From contig OX381705.1 in assembly GCA_947462335.1 (NCBI GenBank), forward strand, positions 4,020,703 to 4,084,702: DNA of 64,000 nucleotides, read 5' to 3'. The DNA comes from Harmothoe impar. Taxonomy: Eukaryota > Annelida > Polychaeta > Phyllodocida > Polynoidae. Shown piece by piece: positions 34,662 through 48,100 of this stretch (the stretch's first letter is position 1; the number at the start of each line of letters is the position of its first letter). The notes under the pieces are model-generated. The model was not told the origin of the DNA and searched no databases. It saw only the letters and a list, made by a program, of their open reading frames with translations. Position numbers and translations under genes: made by a program.

Positions 34662-37600
34662 GGCCGCAGCTCCCTCGATTCTTGGCTGAATTTCAATATT
34701 CGACCGTTCACGCGATGCCAATGAAGTACTGAACCCACCTGTGATGTCCAATTCCACCCTAGCTCTTTAGTTAATGATTGGTGAGAGTCCGTAATCGCCG
34801 AACGTTAAAAACGAGAGTCGTTTTTTTCAATTAAAAATGTGTAGAAAAAAAAGTTCTCTATGGAATCTCGCGTTGTTGACATCAAACTAAGCGCATTGTC
34901 AACAGCGTTGTTGAGTGTAAATTTCAGAGAATAATTCTCAGTGGTTATCTCATGGCTGTTGATACAAGAAAAAATGTTTGTTAATTTTTCGCTGGATGAC
35001 CAGCAAGAGTTTGGGCTTGAAGCACTAATCTTTTAAAATGCCTGAGTCGGGCGCTAACCCTGGCAGAATCCATTTGGACAAGGTTTAAAACGTTACCGAG
35101 CAGTGCGCTTTTCAAAACGGAGAGAAAGCCTATGGGACTTACCATAGTGAAGGCAGAGGGTATCCCCGGCTTGGTCTTTCTCCCGCAGCTCCCTTCCCGC
35201 GCCGTCCCGGCTGGAGTCGCTCGTCCGAGACGGCCTTGGGAGGTCCCCGAGGAACCGCGACCGGTCCGTTCGCCACCTGGTGGCCCGTAGGGCTCACAGT
35301 TTGCAAGTTGCCGTTTGGGCGGCAAAAAACGAAAAAGGCGGCAAAACACCAACCGTGCCCATCGGCCCTACCACAGACGGTCAGCATAGGGGAATAATTC
35401 CTGTTTCCGACGCACCCTTTCCCGAGGCCATTGGAACCCAGAATCTGCTGGGAGAGCATCCACTGCAAAATAGAGAATATTCACCCTATGACTCTATGTA
35501 CTCTCTGTAACTACAGGGTTAAAGCAGCATGCTGCCCACACAGGGTTAAAGCATCATGCAGCCCTTACAGGGTTAAAGCAGAATGCTGCCCTTACAGGGT
35601 TAAAGCAGCATGTGACCCATACAGGGTTAAAGCAGTCTGCAGACTTCACCGGGTTAGACCACCATGCTGCCCTTACAGGGTCAATGCACCATGTGACCCA
35701 TACAGGGTTAAAGCACTGTGCGGACCTCACGGCGTTAGACCACCATGCTGCCCTTACGGGGCACCATGCCACCCATACAGGGTTAAATCAGCTTGGTCTT
35801 TTTCACTCATTCTTTATTCTTCCTTTGAGTTTGTATTAAACAAACACATAGCCACCAAACTGGATTAAAAGTAAATGGGAATGCATAACTTTATATCAGC
35901 CATAGCATAATGGCCGCAGCTCCCTCGATTCTTGGCCGAATTTCAAAATTCGACCGTTCACGCGATGCCAATGAAGTACTGAACCCACCTGTGATGTCCA
36001 ATTCCACCCTAGCTCTTTAGTTAATGATTGGTGAGAGTCCGTAATCGCCGAACGTTAAAAACGAGAGTCGTTTTTTTCAATTAAAAATGTGTAGAAAAAA
36101 AAGTTCTCTATGGAATCTCGCGTTGTTGACATCAAACTAAGCGCATTGTCAACAGCGTTGTTGAGTGTAAATTTCAGAGAATAATTCTCAGTGGTTATCT
36201 CATGGCTGTTGATACAAGAAAAAATGTTTGTTAATTTTTCGCTGGATGACCAGCAAGAGTTTGGGCTTGAAGCACTAATCTTTTAAAATGCCTGAGTCGG
36301 GCGCTTACCCTGGCAGAATCCACTTGGACAAGGTTTAAAACGTTACCGAGCAGTGCGCTTTTCAAAACGGAGAGAAAGCCTATGGGACTTACCATAGTGA
36401 AGGCAGAGGGTATCCCCGGCTCGGTCTTTCTCCCACAGCTCCCTTCCCGCGCCGTCCCGGCTGGAGTCGCTCGTCCGAGACGGCCTTGGGAGGTCCCCGA
36501 GGAACCTTGACCGGTCCGTTTGCCACCTGGTGGCCCGTAGGGCTCACAGTTTGCAAGTTGCCGTTTGGGCGGCAAAAAACGAAAAAGGCGGCAAAACACC
36601 AACCGTGCCCATCGGCCCTACCACAGACGGTCAGCATAGGGGAATAATTCCTGTTTCCGACGCACCCTTTCCCGAGGCCATTGGAACCCAGAATCTGCTG
36701 GGAGAGCATCCACTGCAAAATAGAGAATATTCACCCTATGACTCTATGTACTCTCTGTAACTACAGGGTTAAAGCAGCATGCTGCCCACACAGGGTTAAA
36801 GCATCATGCAGCCCTTACAGGGTTAAAGCAGAATGCTGCCCTTACAGGGTTAAAGCAGCATGTGACCCATACAGGGTTAAAGCAGTCTGCAGACTTCACA
36901 GGGTTAGACCACCATGCTGCCCTTACAGGGTCAATGCACCATGTGACCCATACAGGGTTAAAGCACTGTGCGGACCTCACGGCGTTAGACCACCATGCTG
37001 CCCTTACGGGGCACCATGCCACCCATACAGGGTTAAATCAGCTTGGTCTTTTTCACTCATTCTTTATTCTCCCTTTGAGTTTGTATTAAACAAACACATA
37101 GCCACCAAACCGGATTAAAAGTAAATGGGAATGCATAACTTTATATCAGCCATAGCATAATGGCCGCAGCTCCCTCGATTCTTGGCCGAATTTCAAAATT
37201 CGACCGTTCACGCGATGCCAATGAAGTACTGAACCCACCTGTGATGTCCAATTCCACCCTAGCTCTTTAGTTAATGATTGGTGAGAGTCCGTAATCGCCG
37301 AACGTTAAAAACGAGAGTCGTTTATTTCAATTAAAAATGTGTAGAAAAAAAAATTCTCTATGGAATCTCGCGTTGTTGACATCAAACTAAGCGCATTGTC
37401 AACAGCGTTGTTGAGTGTAAATTTCAGAGAATAATTCTCAGTGGTTATCTCATGGCTGTTGATACAAGAAAAAATGTTTGTTAATTTTTCGCTGGACAAC
37501 CATCAAGAGTTTGGGCTTGAAGCACTAATCTTTTAAAATGCCTGAGTCGGGCGCTTACCCTGGCAGAATCCATTTGGACAAGGTTTAAAACGTTACCGAG

Positions 37601-40600
37601 CAGTGCGCTTTTCAAAACGGAAAGAAAGCCTATGGGACTTACCATAGTGAAGGCAGAGGGTATCCCCGGCTCGGTCTTTCTCCCGCAGCTCCCTTCCCGC
37701 GCCGTCCCGGCTGGAGTCGCTCGTCCGAGACGGCCTTGGGAGGTCCCCGAGGAACCGCGACCGGTCCGTTCGCCACCTGGTGGCCCGTAGGGCTCACAGT
37801 TTGCAAGTTGCCGTTTGGGCGGCAAAAAACGAAAAAGGCGGCAAAACACCAACCGTGCCCATCGGCCCTACCACAGACGGTCAGCATAGGGGAATAATTC
37901 CTGTTTCCGACGCACCCTTTCCCGAGGCCATTGGAACCCAGAATCTGCTGGGAGAGCATCCACTGCAAAATAGAGAATATTCACCCTATGACTCTATGTA
38001 CTCTCTGTAACTACAGGGTTAAAGCAGCATGCTGCCCACACAGGGTTAAAGCATCATGCAGCCCTTACAGGGTTAAAGCAGAATGCTGCCCTTACAGGGT
38101 TAAAGCAGCATGTGACCCATACAGGGTTAAAGCAGTCTGCAGACTTCACAGGGTTAGACCACCATGCTGCCCTTACAGGGTCAATGCACCATGTGACCCA
38201 TACAGGGTTAAAGCACTGTGCGGACCTCACGGCGTTAGACCACCATGCTGCCCTTACGGGGCACCATGCCACCCATACAGGGTTAAATCAGCTTGGTCTT
38301 TTTCACTCATTCTTTATTCTCCCTTTGAGTTTGTATTAAACAAACACATAGCCACCAAACCGGATTAAAAGTAAATGGGAATGCATAACTTTATATCAGC
38401 CATAGCATAATGGCCGCAGCTCCCTCGATTCTTGGCTGAATTTCAAAATTCGACCGTTCACGCGATGCCAATGAAGTACTGAACCCACCTGTGATGTCCA
38501 ATTCCACCCTAGCTCTTTAGTTAATGATTGGTGAGAGTCCGTAATCGCCGAACGTTAAAAACGAGAGTCGTTTTTTTCAATTAAAAATGTGTAGAAAAAA
38601 AAGTTCTCTATGGAATCTCGCGTTATTGACATCAAACTAAGCGCATTGTCAACAGCGTTGTTGAGTGTAAATTTCAGAGAATAATTCTCAGTGGTTATCT
38701 CATGGCTGTTGATACAAGAAAAAATGTTTGTTAATTTTTCGCTGGACGACCAGCAAGAGTTTGGGCTTGAAGCACTAATCTTTTAAAATGCCTGAGTCGG
38801 GCGCTTACCCTGGCAGAATCCATTTGGACAAGGTTTAAAACGTTACCGAGCAGTGCGCTTTTCAAAACGGAAAGAAAGCCTATGGGACTTACCATAGTGA
38901 AGGCAGAGGGTATCCCTGGCTCGGTCTTTCTCCCGCAGCTCCCTTCCCGCGCCGTCCCGGCTGGAGTCGCTCGTCCGAGACGGCCTTGGGAGGTCCCCGA
39001 GGAACCGCGACCGGTCCGTTCGCCACCTGGTGGCCCGTAGGGCTCACAGTTTGCAAGTTGCCGTTTGGGCGGCAAAAAACGAAAAAGGCGGCAAAACACC
39101 AACCGTGCCCATCGGCCCTACCACAGACGGTCAGCATAGGGGAATAATTCCTGTTTCCGACGCACCCTTTCCCGAGGCCATTGGAACCCAGAATCTGCTG
39201 GGAGAGCATCCACTGCAAAATAGAGAATATTCACCCTATGACTCTATGTACTCTCTGTAACTACAGGGTTAAAGCAGCATGCTGCCCACACAGGGTTAAA
39301 GCATCATGCAGCCCTTACAGGGTTAAAGCAGAATGCTGCCCTTACAGGGTTAAAGCAGCATGTGACCCATACAGGGTTAAAGCAGTCTGCAGACTTCACA
39401 GGGTTAGACCACCATGCTGCCCTTACAGGGTCAATGCACCATGTGACCCATACAGGGTTAAAGCACTGTGCGGACCTCACGGCGTTAGACCACCATGCTG
39501 CCCTTACGGGGCACCATGCCACCCATACAGGGTTAAATCAGCTTGGTCTTTTTCACTCATTCTTTATTCTCCCTTTGAGTTTGTATTAAACAAACACATA
39601 GCCACCAAACCGGATTAAAAGTAAATGGGAATGCATAACTTTATATCAGCCATAGCATAATGGCCGCAGCTCCCTCGATTCTTGGCTGAATTTCAATATT
39701 CGACCGTTCACGCGATGCCAATGAAGTACTGAACCCACCTGTGATGTCCAATTCCACCCTAGCTCTTTAGTTAATGATTGGTGAGAGTCCGTAATCGCCG
39801 AACGTTAAAAACGAGAGTCGTTTTTTTCAATTAAAAATGTGTAGAAAAAAAAGTTCTCTATGGAATCTCGCGTTGTTGACATCAAACTAAGCGCATTGTC
39901 AACAGCGTTGTTGAGTGTAAATTTCAGAGAATAATTCTCAGTGGTTATCTCATGGCTGTTGATACAAGAAAAAATGTTTGTTAATTTTTCGCTGGACGAC
40001 CAGCAAGAGTTTGGGCTTGAAGCACTAATCTTTTAAAATGCCTGAGTCGGGCGCTTACCCTGGCAGAATCCATTTGGACAAGGTTTAAAACGTTACCGAG
40101 CAGTGCGCTTTTCAAAACGGAAAGAAAGCCTATGGGACTTACCATAGTGAAGGCAGAGGGTATCCCCGGCTCGGTCTTTCTCCCGCAGCTCCCTTCCCGC
40201 GCCGTCCCGGCTGGAGTCGCTCGTCCGAGACGGCCTTGGGAGGTCCCCGAGGAACCGCGACCGGTCCGTTCGCCACCTGGTGGCCCGTAGGGCTCACAGT
40301 TTGCAAGTTGCCGTTTGGGCGGCAAAAAACGAAAAAGGCGGCAAAACACCAACCGTGCCCATCGGCCCTACCACAGACGGTCAGCATAGGGGAATAATTC
40401 CTGTTTCCGACGCACCCTTTCCCGAGGCCATTGGAACCCAGAATCTGCTGGGAGAGCATCCACTGCAAAATAGAGAATATTCACCCTATGACTCTATGTA
40501 CTCTCTGTAACTACAGGGTTAAAGCAGCATGCTGCCCACACAGGGTTAAAGCATCATGCAGCCCTTACAGGGTTAAAGCAGAATGCTGCCCTTACAGGGT

Positions 40601-40911
40601 TAAAGCAGCATGTGACCCATACAGGGTTAAAGCAGTCTGCAGACTTCACCGGGTTAGACCACCATGCTGCCCTTACAGGGTCAATGCACCATGTGACCCA
40701 TACAGGGTTAAAGCACTGTGCGGACCTCACGGCGTTAGACCACCATGCTGCCCTTACGGGGCACCATGCCACCCATACAGGGTTAAATCAGCTTGGTCTT
40801 TTTCACTCATTCTTTATTCTCCCTTTGAGTTTGTATTAAACAAACACATAGCCACCAAACTGGATTAAAAGTAAATGGGAATGCATAACTTTATATCAGC
40901 CATAGCATAAT

Positions 40912-42134
40912 GGCCGCAGCTCCCTCGATTCTTGGCCGAATTTCAAAATTCGACCGTTCACGCGATGCCAATGAAGTACTGAACCCACCTGTGATGTCCA
41001 ATTCCACCCTAGCTCTTTAGTTAATGATTGGTGAGAGTCCGTAATCGCCGAACGTTAAAAACGAGAGTCGTTTTTTTCAATTAAAAATGTGTAGAAAAAA
41101 AAGTTCTCTATGGAATCTCGCGTTGTTGACATCAAACTAAGCGCATTGTCAACAGCGTTGTTGAGTGTAAATTTCAGAGAATAATTCTCAGTGGTTATCT
41201 CATGGCTGTTGATACAAGAAAAAATGTTTGTTAATTTTTCGCTGGACGACCATCAAGAGTTTGGGCTTGAAGCACTAATCTTTTAAAATGCCTGAGTCGG
41301 GCGCTTACCCTGGCAGAATCCATTTGGACAAGGTTTAAAACGTTACCGAGCAGTGCGCTTTTCAAAACGGAAAGAAAGCCTATGGGACTTACCATAGTGA
41401 AGGCAGAGGGTATCCCCGGCTCGGTCTTTCTCCCGCAGCTCCCTTCCCGCGCCGTCCCGGCTGGAGTCGCTCGTCCGAGACGGCCTTGGGAGGTCCCCGA
41501 GGAACCGCGACCGGTCCGTTCGCCACCTGGTGGCCCGTAGGGCTCACAGTTTGCAAGTTGCCGTTTGGGCGGCAAAAAACGAAAAAGGCGGCAAAACACC
41601 AACCGTGCCCATCGGCCCTACCACAGACGGTCAGCATAGGGGAATAATTCCTGTTTCCGACGCACCCTTTCCCGAGGCCATTGGAACCCAGAATCTGCTG
41701 GGAGAGCATCCACTGCAAAATAGAGAATATTCACCCTATGACTCTATGTACTCTCTGTAACTACAGGGTTAAAGCAGCATGCTGCCCACACAGGGTTAAA
41801 GCATCATGCAGCCCTTACAGGGTTAAAGCAGCATGTGACCCATACAGGGTTAAAGCAGTCTGCAGACTTCACCGGGTTAGACCACCATGCTGCCCTTACA
41901 GGGTCAATGCACCATGTGACCCATACAGGGTTAAAGCACTGTGCGGACCTCACGGCGTTAGACCACCATGCTGCCCTTACGGGGCACCATGCCACCCATA
42001 CAGGGTTAAATCAGCTCGGTCTTTTTCACTCATTCTTTATTCTCCCTTTGAGTTTGTATTAAACAAACACATAGCCACCAAACTGGATTAAAAGTAAATG
42101 GGAATGCATAACTTTATATCAGCCATAGCATAAT
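40912..42134. repeat. 1223-bp unit lacking one 27-bp minisatellite copy
   Basis: The third 27-bp minisatellite unit is missing, so the copy is exactly 27 bp short. It also carries the private AGCTCGGTC for AGCTTGGTC, shared only with the unit at 60832. That points to common descent of the two by a large duplication. Confidence 0.9.
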
Positions 42135-45100
42135 GGCCGCAGCTCCCTCGATTCTTGGCCGAATTTCAAAATTCGACCGTTCACGCGATGCCAATGAAGT
42201 ACTGAACCCACCTGTGATGTCCAATTCCACCCTAGCTCTTTAGTTAATGATTGGTGAGAGTCCGTAATCGCCGAACGTTAAAAACGAGAGTCGTTTTTTT
42301 CAATTAAAAATGTGTAGAAAAAAAAGTTCTCTATGGAATCTCGCGTTATTGACATCAAACTAAGCGCATTGTCAACAGCGTTGTTGAGTGTAAATTTCAG
42401 AGAATAATTCTCAGTGGTTATCTCATGGCTGTTGATACAAGAAAAAATGTTTGTTAATTTTTCGCTGGACGACCATCAAGAGTTTGGGCTTGAAGCACTA
42501 ATTTTTTAAAATGCCTGAGTCGGGCGCTTACCCTGGCAGAATCCATTCGGACAAGGTTTAAAACGTTACCGAGCAGTGCGCTTTTCAAAACGGAAAGAAA
42601 GCCTATGGGACTTACCATAGTGAAGGCAGAGGGTATCCCCGGCTCGGTCTTTCTCCCGCAGCTCCCTTCCCGCGCCGTCCCGGCTGGAGTCGCTCGTCCG
42701 AGACGGCCTTGGGAGGTCCCCGAGGAACCGCGACCGGTCCGTTCGCCACCTGGTGGCCCGTAGGGCTCACAGTTTGCAAGTTGCCGTTTGGGCGGCAAAA
42801 AACGAAAAAGGCGGCAAAACACCAACCGTGCCCATCGGCCCTACCACAGACGGTCAGCATAGGGGAATAATTCCTGTTTCCGACGCACCCTTTCCCGAGG
42901 CCATTGGAACCCAGAATCTGCTGGGAGAGCATCCACTGCAAAATAGAGAATATTCACCCTATGACTCTATGTACTCTCTGTAACTACAGGGTTAAAGCAG
43001 CATGCTGCCCACACAGGGTTAAAGCATCATGCAGCCCTTACAGGGTTAAAGCAGAATGCTGCCCTTACAGGGTTAAAGCAGCATGTGACCCATACAGGGT
43101 TAAAGCAGTCTGCAGACTTCACAGGGTTAGACCACCATGCTGCCCTTACAGGGTCAATGCACCATGTGACCCATACAGGGTTAAAGCACTGTGCGGACCT
43201 CACGGCGTTAGACCACCATGCTGCCCTTACGGGGCACCATGCCACCCATACAGGGTTAAATCAGCTTGGTCTTTTTCACTCATTCTTTATTCTCCCTTTG
43301 AGTTTGTATTAAACAAACACATAGCCACCAAACTGGATTAAAAGTAAATGGGAATGCATAACTTTATATCAGCCATAGCATAATGGCCGCAGCTCCCTCG
43401 ATTCTTGGCCGAATTTCAAAATTCGACCGTTCACGCGATGCCAATGAAGTACTGAACCCACCTGTGATGTCCAATTCCACCCTAGCTCTTTAGTTAATGA
43501 TTGGTGAGAGTCCGTAATCGCCGAACGTTAAAAACGAGAGTCGTTTTTTTCAATTAAAAATGTGTAGAAAAAAAAGTTCTCTATGGAATCTCGCGTTGTT
43601 GACATCAAACTAAGCGCATTGTCAACAGCGTTGTTGAGTGTAAATTTCAGAGAATAATTCTCAGTGGTTATCTCATGGCTGTTGATACAAGAAAAAATGT
43701 TTGTTAATTTTTCGCTGGACGACCATCAAGAGTTTGGGCTTGAAGCACTAATTTTTTAAAATGCCTGAGTCGGGCGCTTACCCTGGCAGAATCCATTCGG
43801 ACAAGGTTTAAAACGTTACCGAGCAGTGCGCTTTTCAAAACGGAAAGAAAGCCTATGGGACTTACCATAGTGAAGGCAGAGGGTATCCCCGGCTCGGTCT
43901 TTCTCCCGCAGCTCCCTTCCCGCGCCGTCCCGGCTGGAGTCGCTCGTCCGAGACGGCCTTGGGAGGTCCCCGAGGAACCGCGACCGGTCCGTTCGCCACC
44001 TGGTGGCCCGTAGGGCTCACAGTTTGCAAGTTGCCGTTTGGGCGGCAAAAAACGAAAAAGGCGGCAAAACACCAACCGTGCCCATCGGCCCTACCACAGA
44101 CGGTCAGCATAGGGGAATAATTCCTGTTTCCGACGCACCCTTTCCCGAGGCCATTGGAACCCAGAATCTGCTGGGAGAGCATCCACTGCAAAATAGAGAA
44201 TATTCACCCTATGACTCTATGTACTCTCTGTAACTACAGGGTTAAAGCAGCATGCTGCCCACACAGGGTTAAAGCATCATGCAGCCCTTACAGGGTTAAA
44301 GCAGAATGCTGCCCTTACAGGGTTAAAGCAGCATGTGACCCATACAGGGTTAAAGCAGTCTGCAGACTTCACAGGGTTAGACCACCATGCTGCCCTTACA
44401 GGGTCAATGCACCATGTGACCCATACAGGGTTAAAGCACTGTGCGGACCTCACGGCGTTAGACCACCATGCTGCCCTTACGGGGCACCATGCCACCCATA
44501 CAGGGTTAAATCAGCTTGGTCTTTTTCACTCATTCTTTATTCTCCCTTTGAGTTTGTATTAAACAAACACATAGCCACCAAACTGGATTAAAAGTAAATG
44601 GGAATGCATAACTTTATATCAGCCATAGCATAATGGCCGCAGCTCCCTCGATTCTTGGCCGAATTTCAAAATTCGACCGTTCACGCGATGCCAATGAAGT
44701 ACTGAACCCACCTGTGATGTCCAATTCCACCCTAGCTCTTTAGTTAATGATTGGTGAGAGTCCGTAATCGCCGAACGTTAAAAACGAGAGTCGTTTTTTT
44801 CAATTAAAAATGTGTAGAAAAAAAAGTTCTCTATGGAATCTCGCGTTGTTGACATCAAACTAAGCGCATTGTCAACAGCGTTGTTGAGTGTAAATTTCAG
44901 AGAATAATTCTCAGTGGTTATCTCATGGCTGTTGATACAAGAAAAAATGTTTGTTAATTTTTCGCTGGACGACCATCAAGAGTTTGGGCTTGAAGCACTA
45001 ATTTTTTAAAATGCCTGAGTCGGGCGCTTACCCTGGCAGAATCCATTTGGACAAGGTTTAAAACGTTACCGAGCAGTGCGCTTTTCAAAACGGAAAGAAA

Positions 45101-48100
45101 GCCTATGGGACTTACCATAGTGAAGGCAGAGGGTATCCCCGGCTCGGTCTTTCTCCCGCAGCTCCCTTCCCGCGCCGTCCCGGCTGGAGTCGCTCGTCCG
45201 AGACGGCCTTGGGAGGTCCCCGAGGAACCGCGACCGGTCCGTTCGCCACCTGGTGGCCCGTAGGGCTCACAGTTCGCAAGTTGCCGTTTGGGCGGCAAAA
45301 AACGAAAAAGGCGGCAAAACACCAACCGTGCCCATCGGCCCTACCACAGACGGTCAGCATAGGGGAATAATTCCTGTTTCCGACGCAACCTTTCCCGAGG
45401 CCATTGGAACCCAGAATCTGCTGGGAGAGCATCCACTGCAAAATAGAGAATATTCACCCTATGACTCTATGTACTCTCTGTAACTACAGGGTTAAAGCAG
45501 CATGCTGCCCACACAGGGTTAAAGCATCATGCAGCCCTTACAGGGTTAAAGCAGAATGCTGCCCTTACAGGGTTAAAGCAGCATGTGACCCATACAGGGT
45601 TAAAGCAGTCTGCAGACTTCACAGGGTTAGACCACCATGCTGCCCTTACAGGGTCAATGCACCATGTGACCCATACAGGGTTAAAGCACTGTGCGGACCT
45701 CACGGCGTTAGACCACCATGCTGCCCTTACGGGGCACCATGCCACCCATACAGGGTTAAATCAGCTTGGTCTTTTTCACTCATTCTTTATTCTCCCTTTG
45801 AGTTTGTATTAAACAAACACATAGCCACCAAACTGGATTAAAAGTAAATGGGAATGCATAACTTTATATCAGCCATAGCATAATGGCCGCAGCTCCCTCG
45901 ATTCTTGGCCGAATTTCAAAATTCGACCGTTCACGCGATGCCAATGAAGTACTGAATCCACCTGTGATGTCCAATTCCACCCTAGCTCTTTAGTTAATGA
46001 TTGGTGAGAGTCCGTAATCGCCGAACGTTAAAAACGAGAGTCGTTTTTTTCAATTAAAAATGTGTAGAAAAAAAAGTTCTCTATGGAATCTCGCGTTGTT
46101 GACATCAAACTAAGCGCATTGTCAACAGCGTTGTTGAGTGTAAATTTCAGAGAATAATTCTCAGTGGTTATCTCATGGCTGTTGATACAAGAAAAAATGT
46201 TTGTTAATTTTTCGCTGGACGACCATCAAGAGTTTGGGCTTGAAGCACTAATTTTTTAAAATGCCTGAGTCGGGCGCTTACCCTGGCAGAATCCATTCGG
46301 ACAAGGTTTAAAACGTTACCGAGCAGTGCGCTTTTCAAAACGGAAAGAAAGCCTATGGGACTTACCATAGTGAAGGCAGAGGGTATCCCCGGCTCGGTCT
46401 TTCTCCCGCAGCTCCCTTCCCGCGCCGTCCCGGCTGGAGTCGCTCGTCCGAGACGGCCTTGGGAGGTCCCCGAGGAACCGCGACCGGTCCGTTCGCCACC
46501 TGGTGGCCCGTAGGGCTCACAGTTTGCAAGTTGCCGTTTGGGCGGCAAAAAACGAAAAAGGCGGCAAAACACCAACCGTGCCCATCGGCCCTACCACAGA
46601 CGGTCAGCATAGGGGAATAATTCCTGTTTCCGACGCACCCTTTCCCGAGGCCATTGGAACCCAGAATCTGCTGGGAGAGCATCCACTGCAAAATAGAGAA
46701 TATTCACCCTATGACTCTATGTACTCTCTGTAACTACAGGGTTAAAGCAGCATGCTGCCCACACAGGGTTAAAGCATCATGCAGCCCTTACAGGGTTAAA
46801 GCAGAATGCTGCCCTTACAGGGTTAAAGCAGCATGTGACCCATACAGGGTTAAAGCAGTCTGCAGACTTCACCGGGTTAGACCACCATGCTGCCCTTACA
46901 GGGTCAATGCACCATGTGACCCATACAGGGTTAAAGCACTGTGCGGACCTCACGGCGTTAGACCACCATGCTGCCCTTACGGGGCACCATGCCACCCATA
47001 CAGGGTTAAATCAGCTTGGTCTTTTTCACTCATTCTTTATTCTTCCTTTGAGTTTGTATTAAACAAACACATAGCCACCAAACTGGATTAAAAGTAAATG
47101 GGAATGCATAACTTTATATCAGCCATAGCATAATGGCCGCAGCTCCCTCGATTCTTGGCCGAATTTCAAAATTCGACCGTTCACGCGATGCCAATGAAGT
47201 ACTGAACCCACCTGTGATGTCCAATTCCACCCTAGCTCTTTAGTTAATGATTGGTGAGAGTCCGTAATCGCCGAACGTTAAAAACGAGAGTCGTCTTTTT
47301 TCAATTAAAAATGTGTAGAAAAAAAAGTTCTCTATGGAATCTCGCGTTGTTGACATCAAACTAAGCGCATTGTCAACAGCGTTGTTGAGTGTAAATTTCA
47401 GAGAATAATTCTCAGTGGTTATCTCATGGCTGTTGATACAAGAAAAAATGTTTGTTAATTTTTCGCTGGATGACCAGCAAGAGTTTGGGCTTGAAGCACT
47501 AATCTTTTAAAATGCCTGAGTCGGGCGCTTACCCTGGCAGAATCCACTTGGACAAGGTTTAAAACGTTACCGAGCAGTGCGCTTTTCAAAACGGAGAGAA
47601 AGCCTATGGGACTTACCATAGTGAAGGCAGAGGGTATCCCCGGCTCGGTCTTTCTCCCACAGCTCCCTTCCCGCGCCGTCCCGGCTGGAGTCGCTCGTCC
47701 GAGACGGCCTTGGGAGGTCCCCGAGGAACCTTGACCGGTCCGTTTGCCACCTGGTGGCCCGTAGGGCTCACAGTTTGCAAGTTGCCGTTTGGGCGGCAAA
47801 AAACGAAAAAGGCGGCAAAACACCAACCGTGCCCATCGGCCCTACCACAGACGGTCAGCATAGGGGAATAATTCCTGTTTCCGACGCACCCTTTCCCGAG
47901 GCCATTGGAACCCAGAATCTGCTGGGAGAGCATCCACTGCAAAATAGAGAATATTCACCCTATGACTCTATGTACTCTCTGTAACTACAGGGTTAAAGCA
48001 GCATGCTGCCCACACAGGGTTAAAGCATCATGCAGCCCTTACAGGGTTAAAGCAGAATGCTGCCCTTACAGGGTTAAAGCAGCATGTGACCCATACAGGG

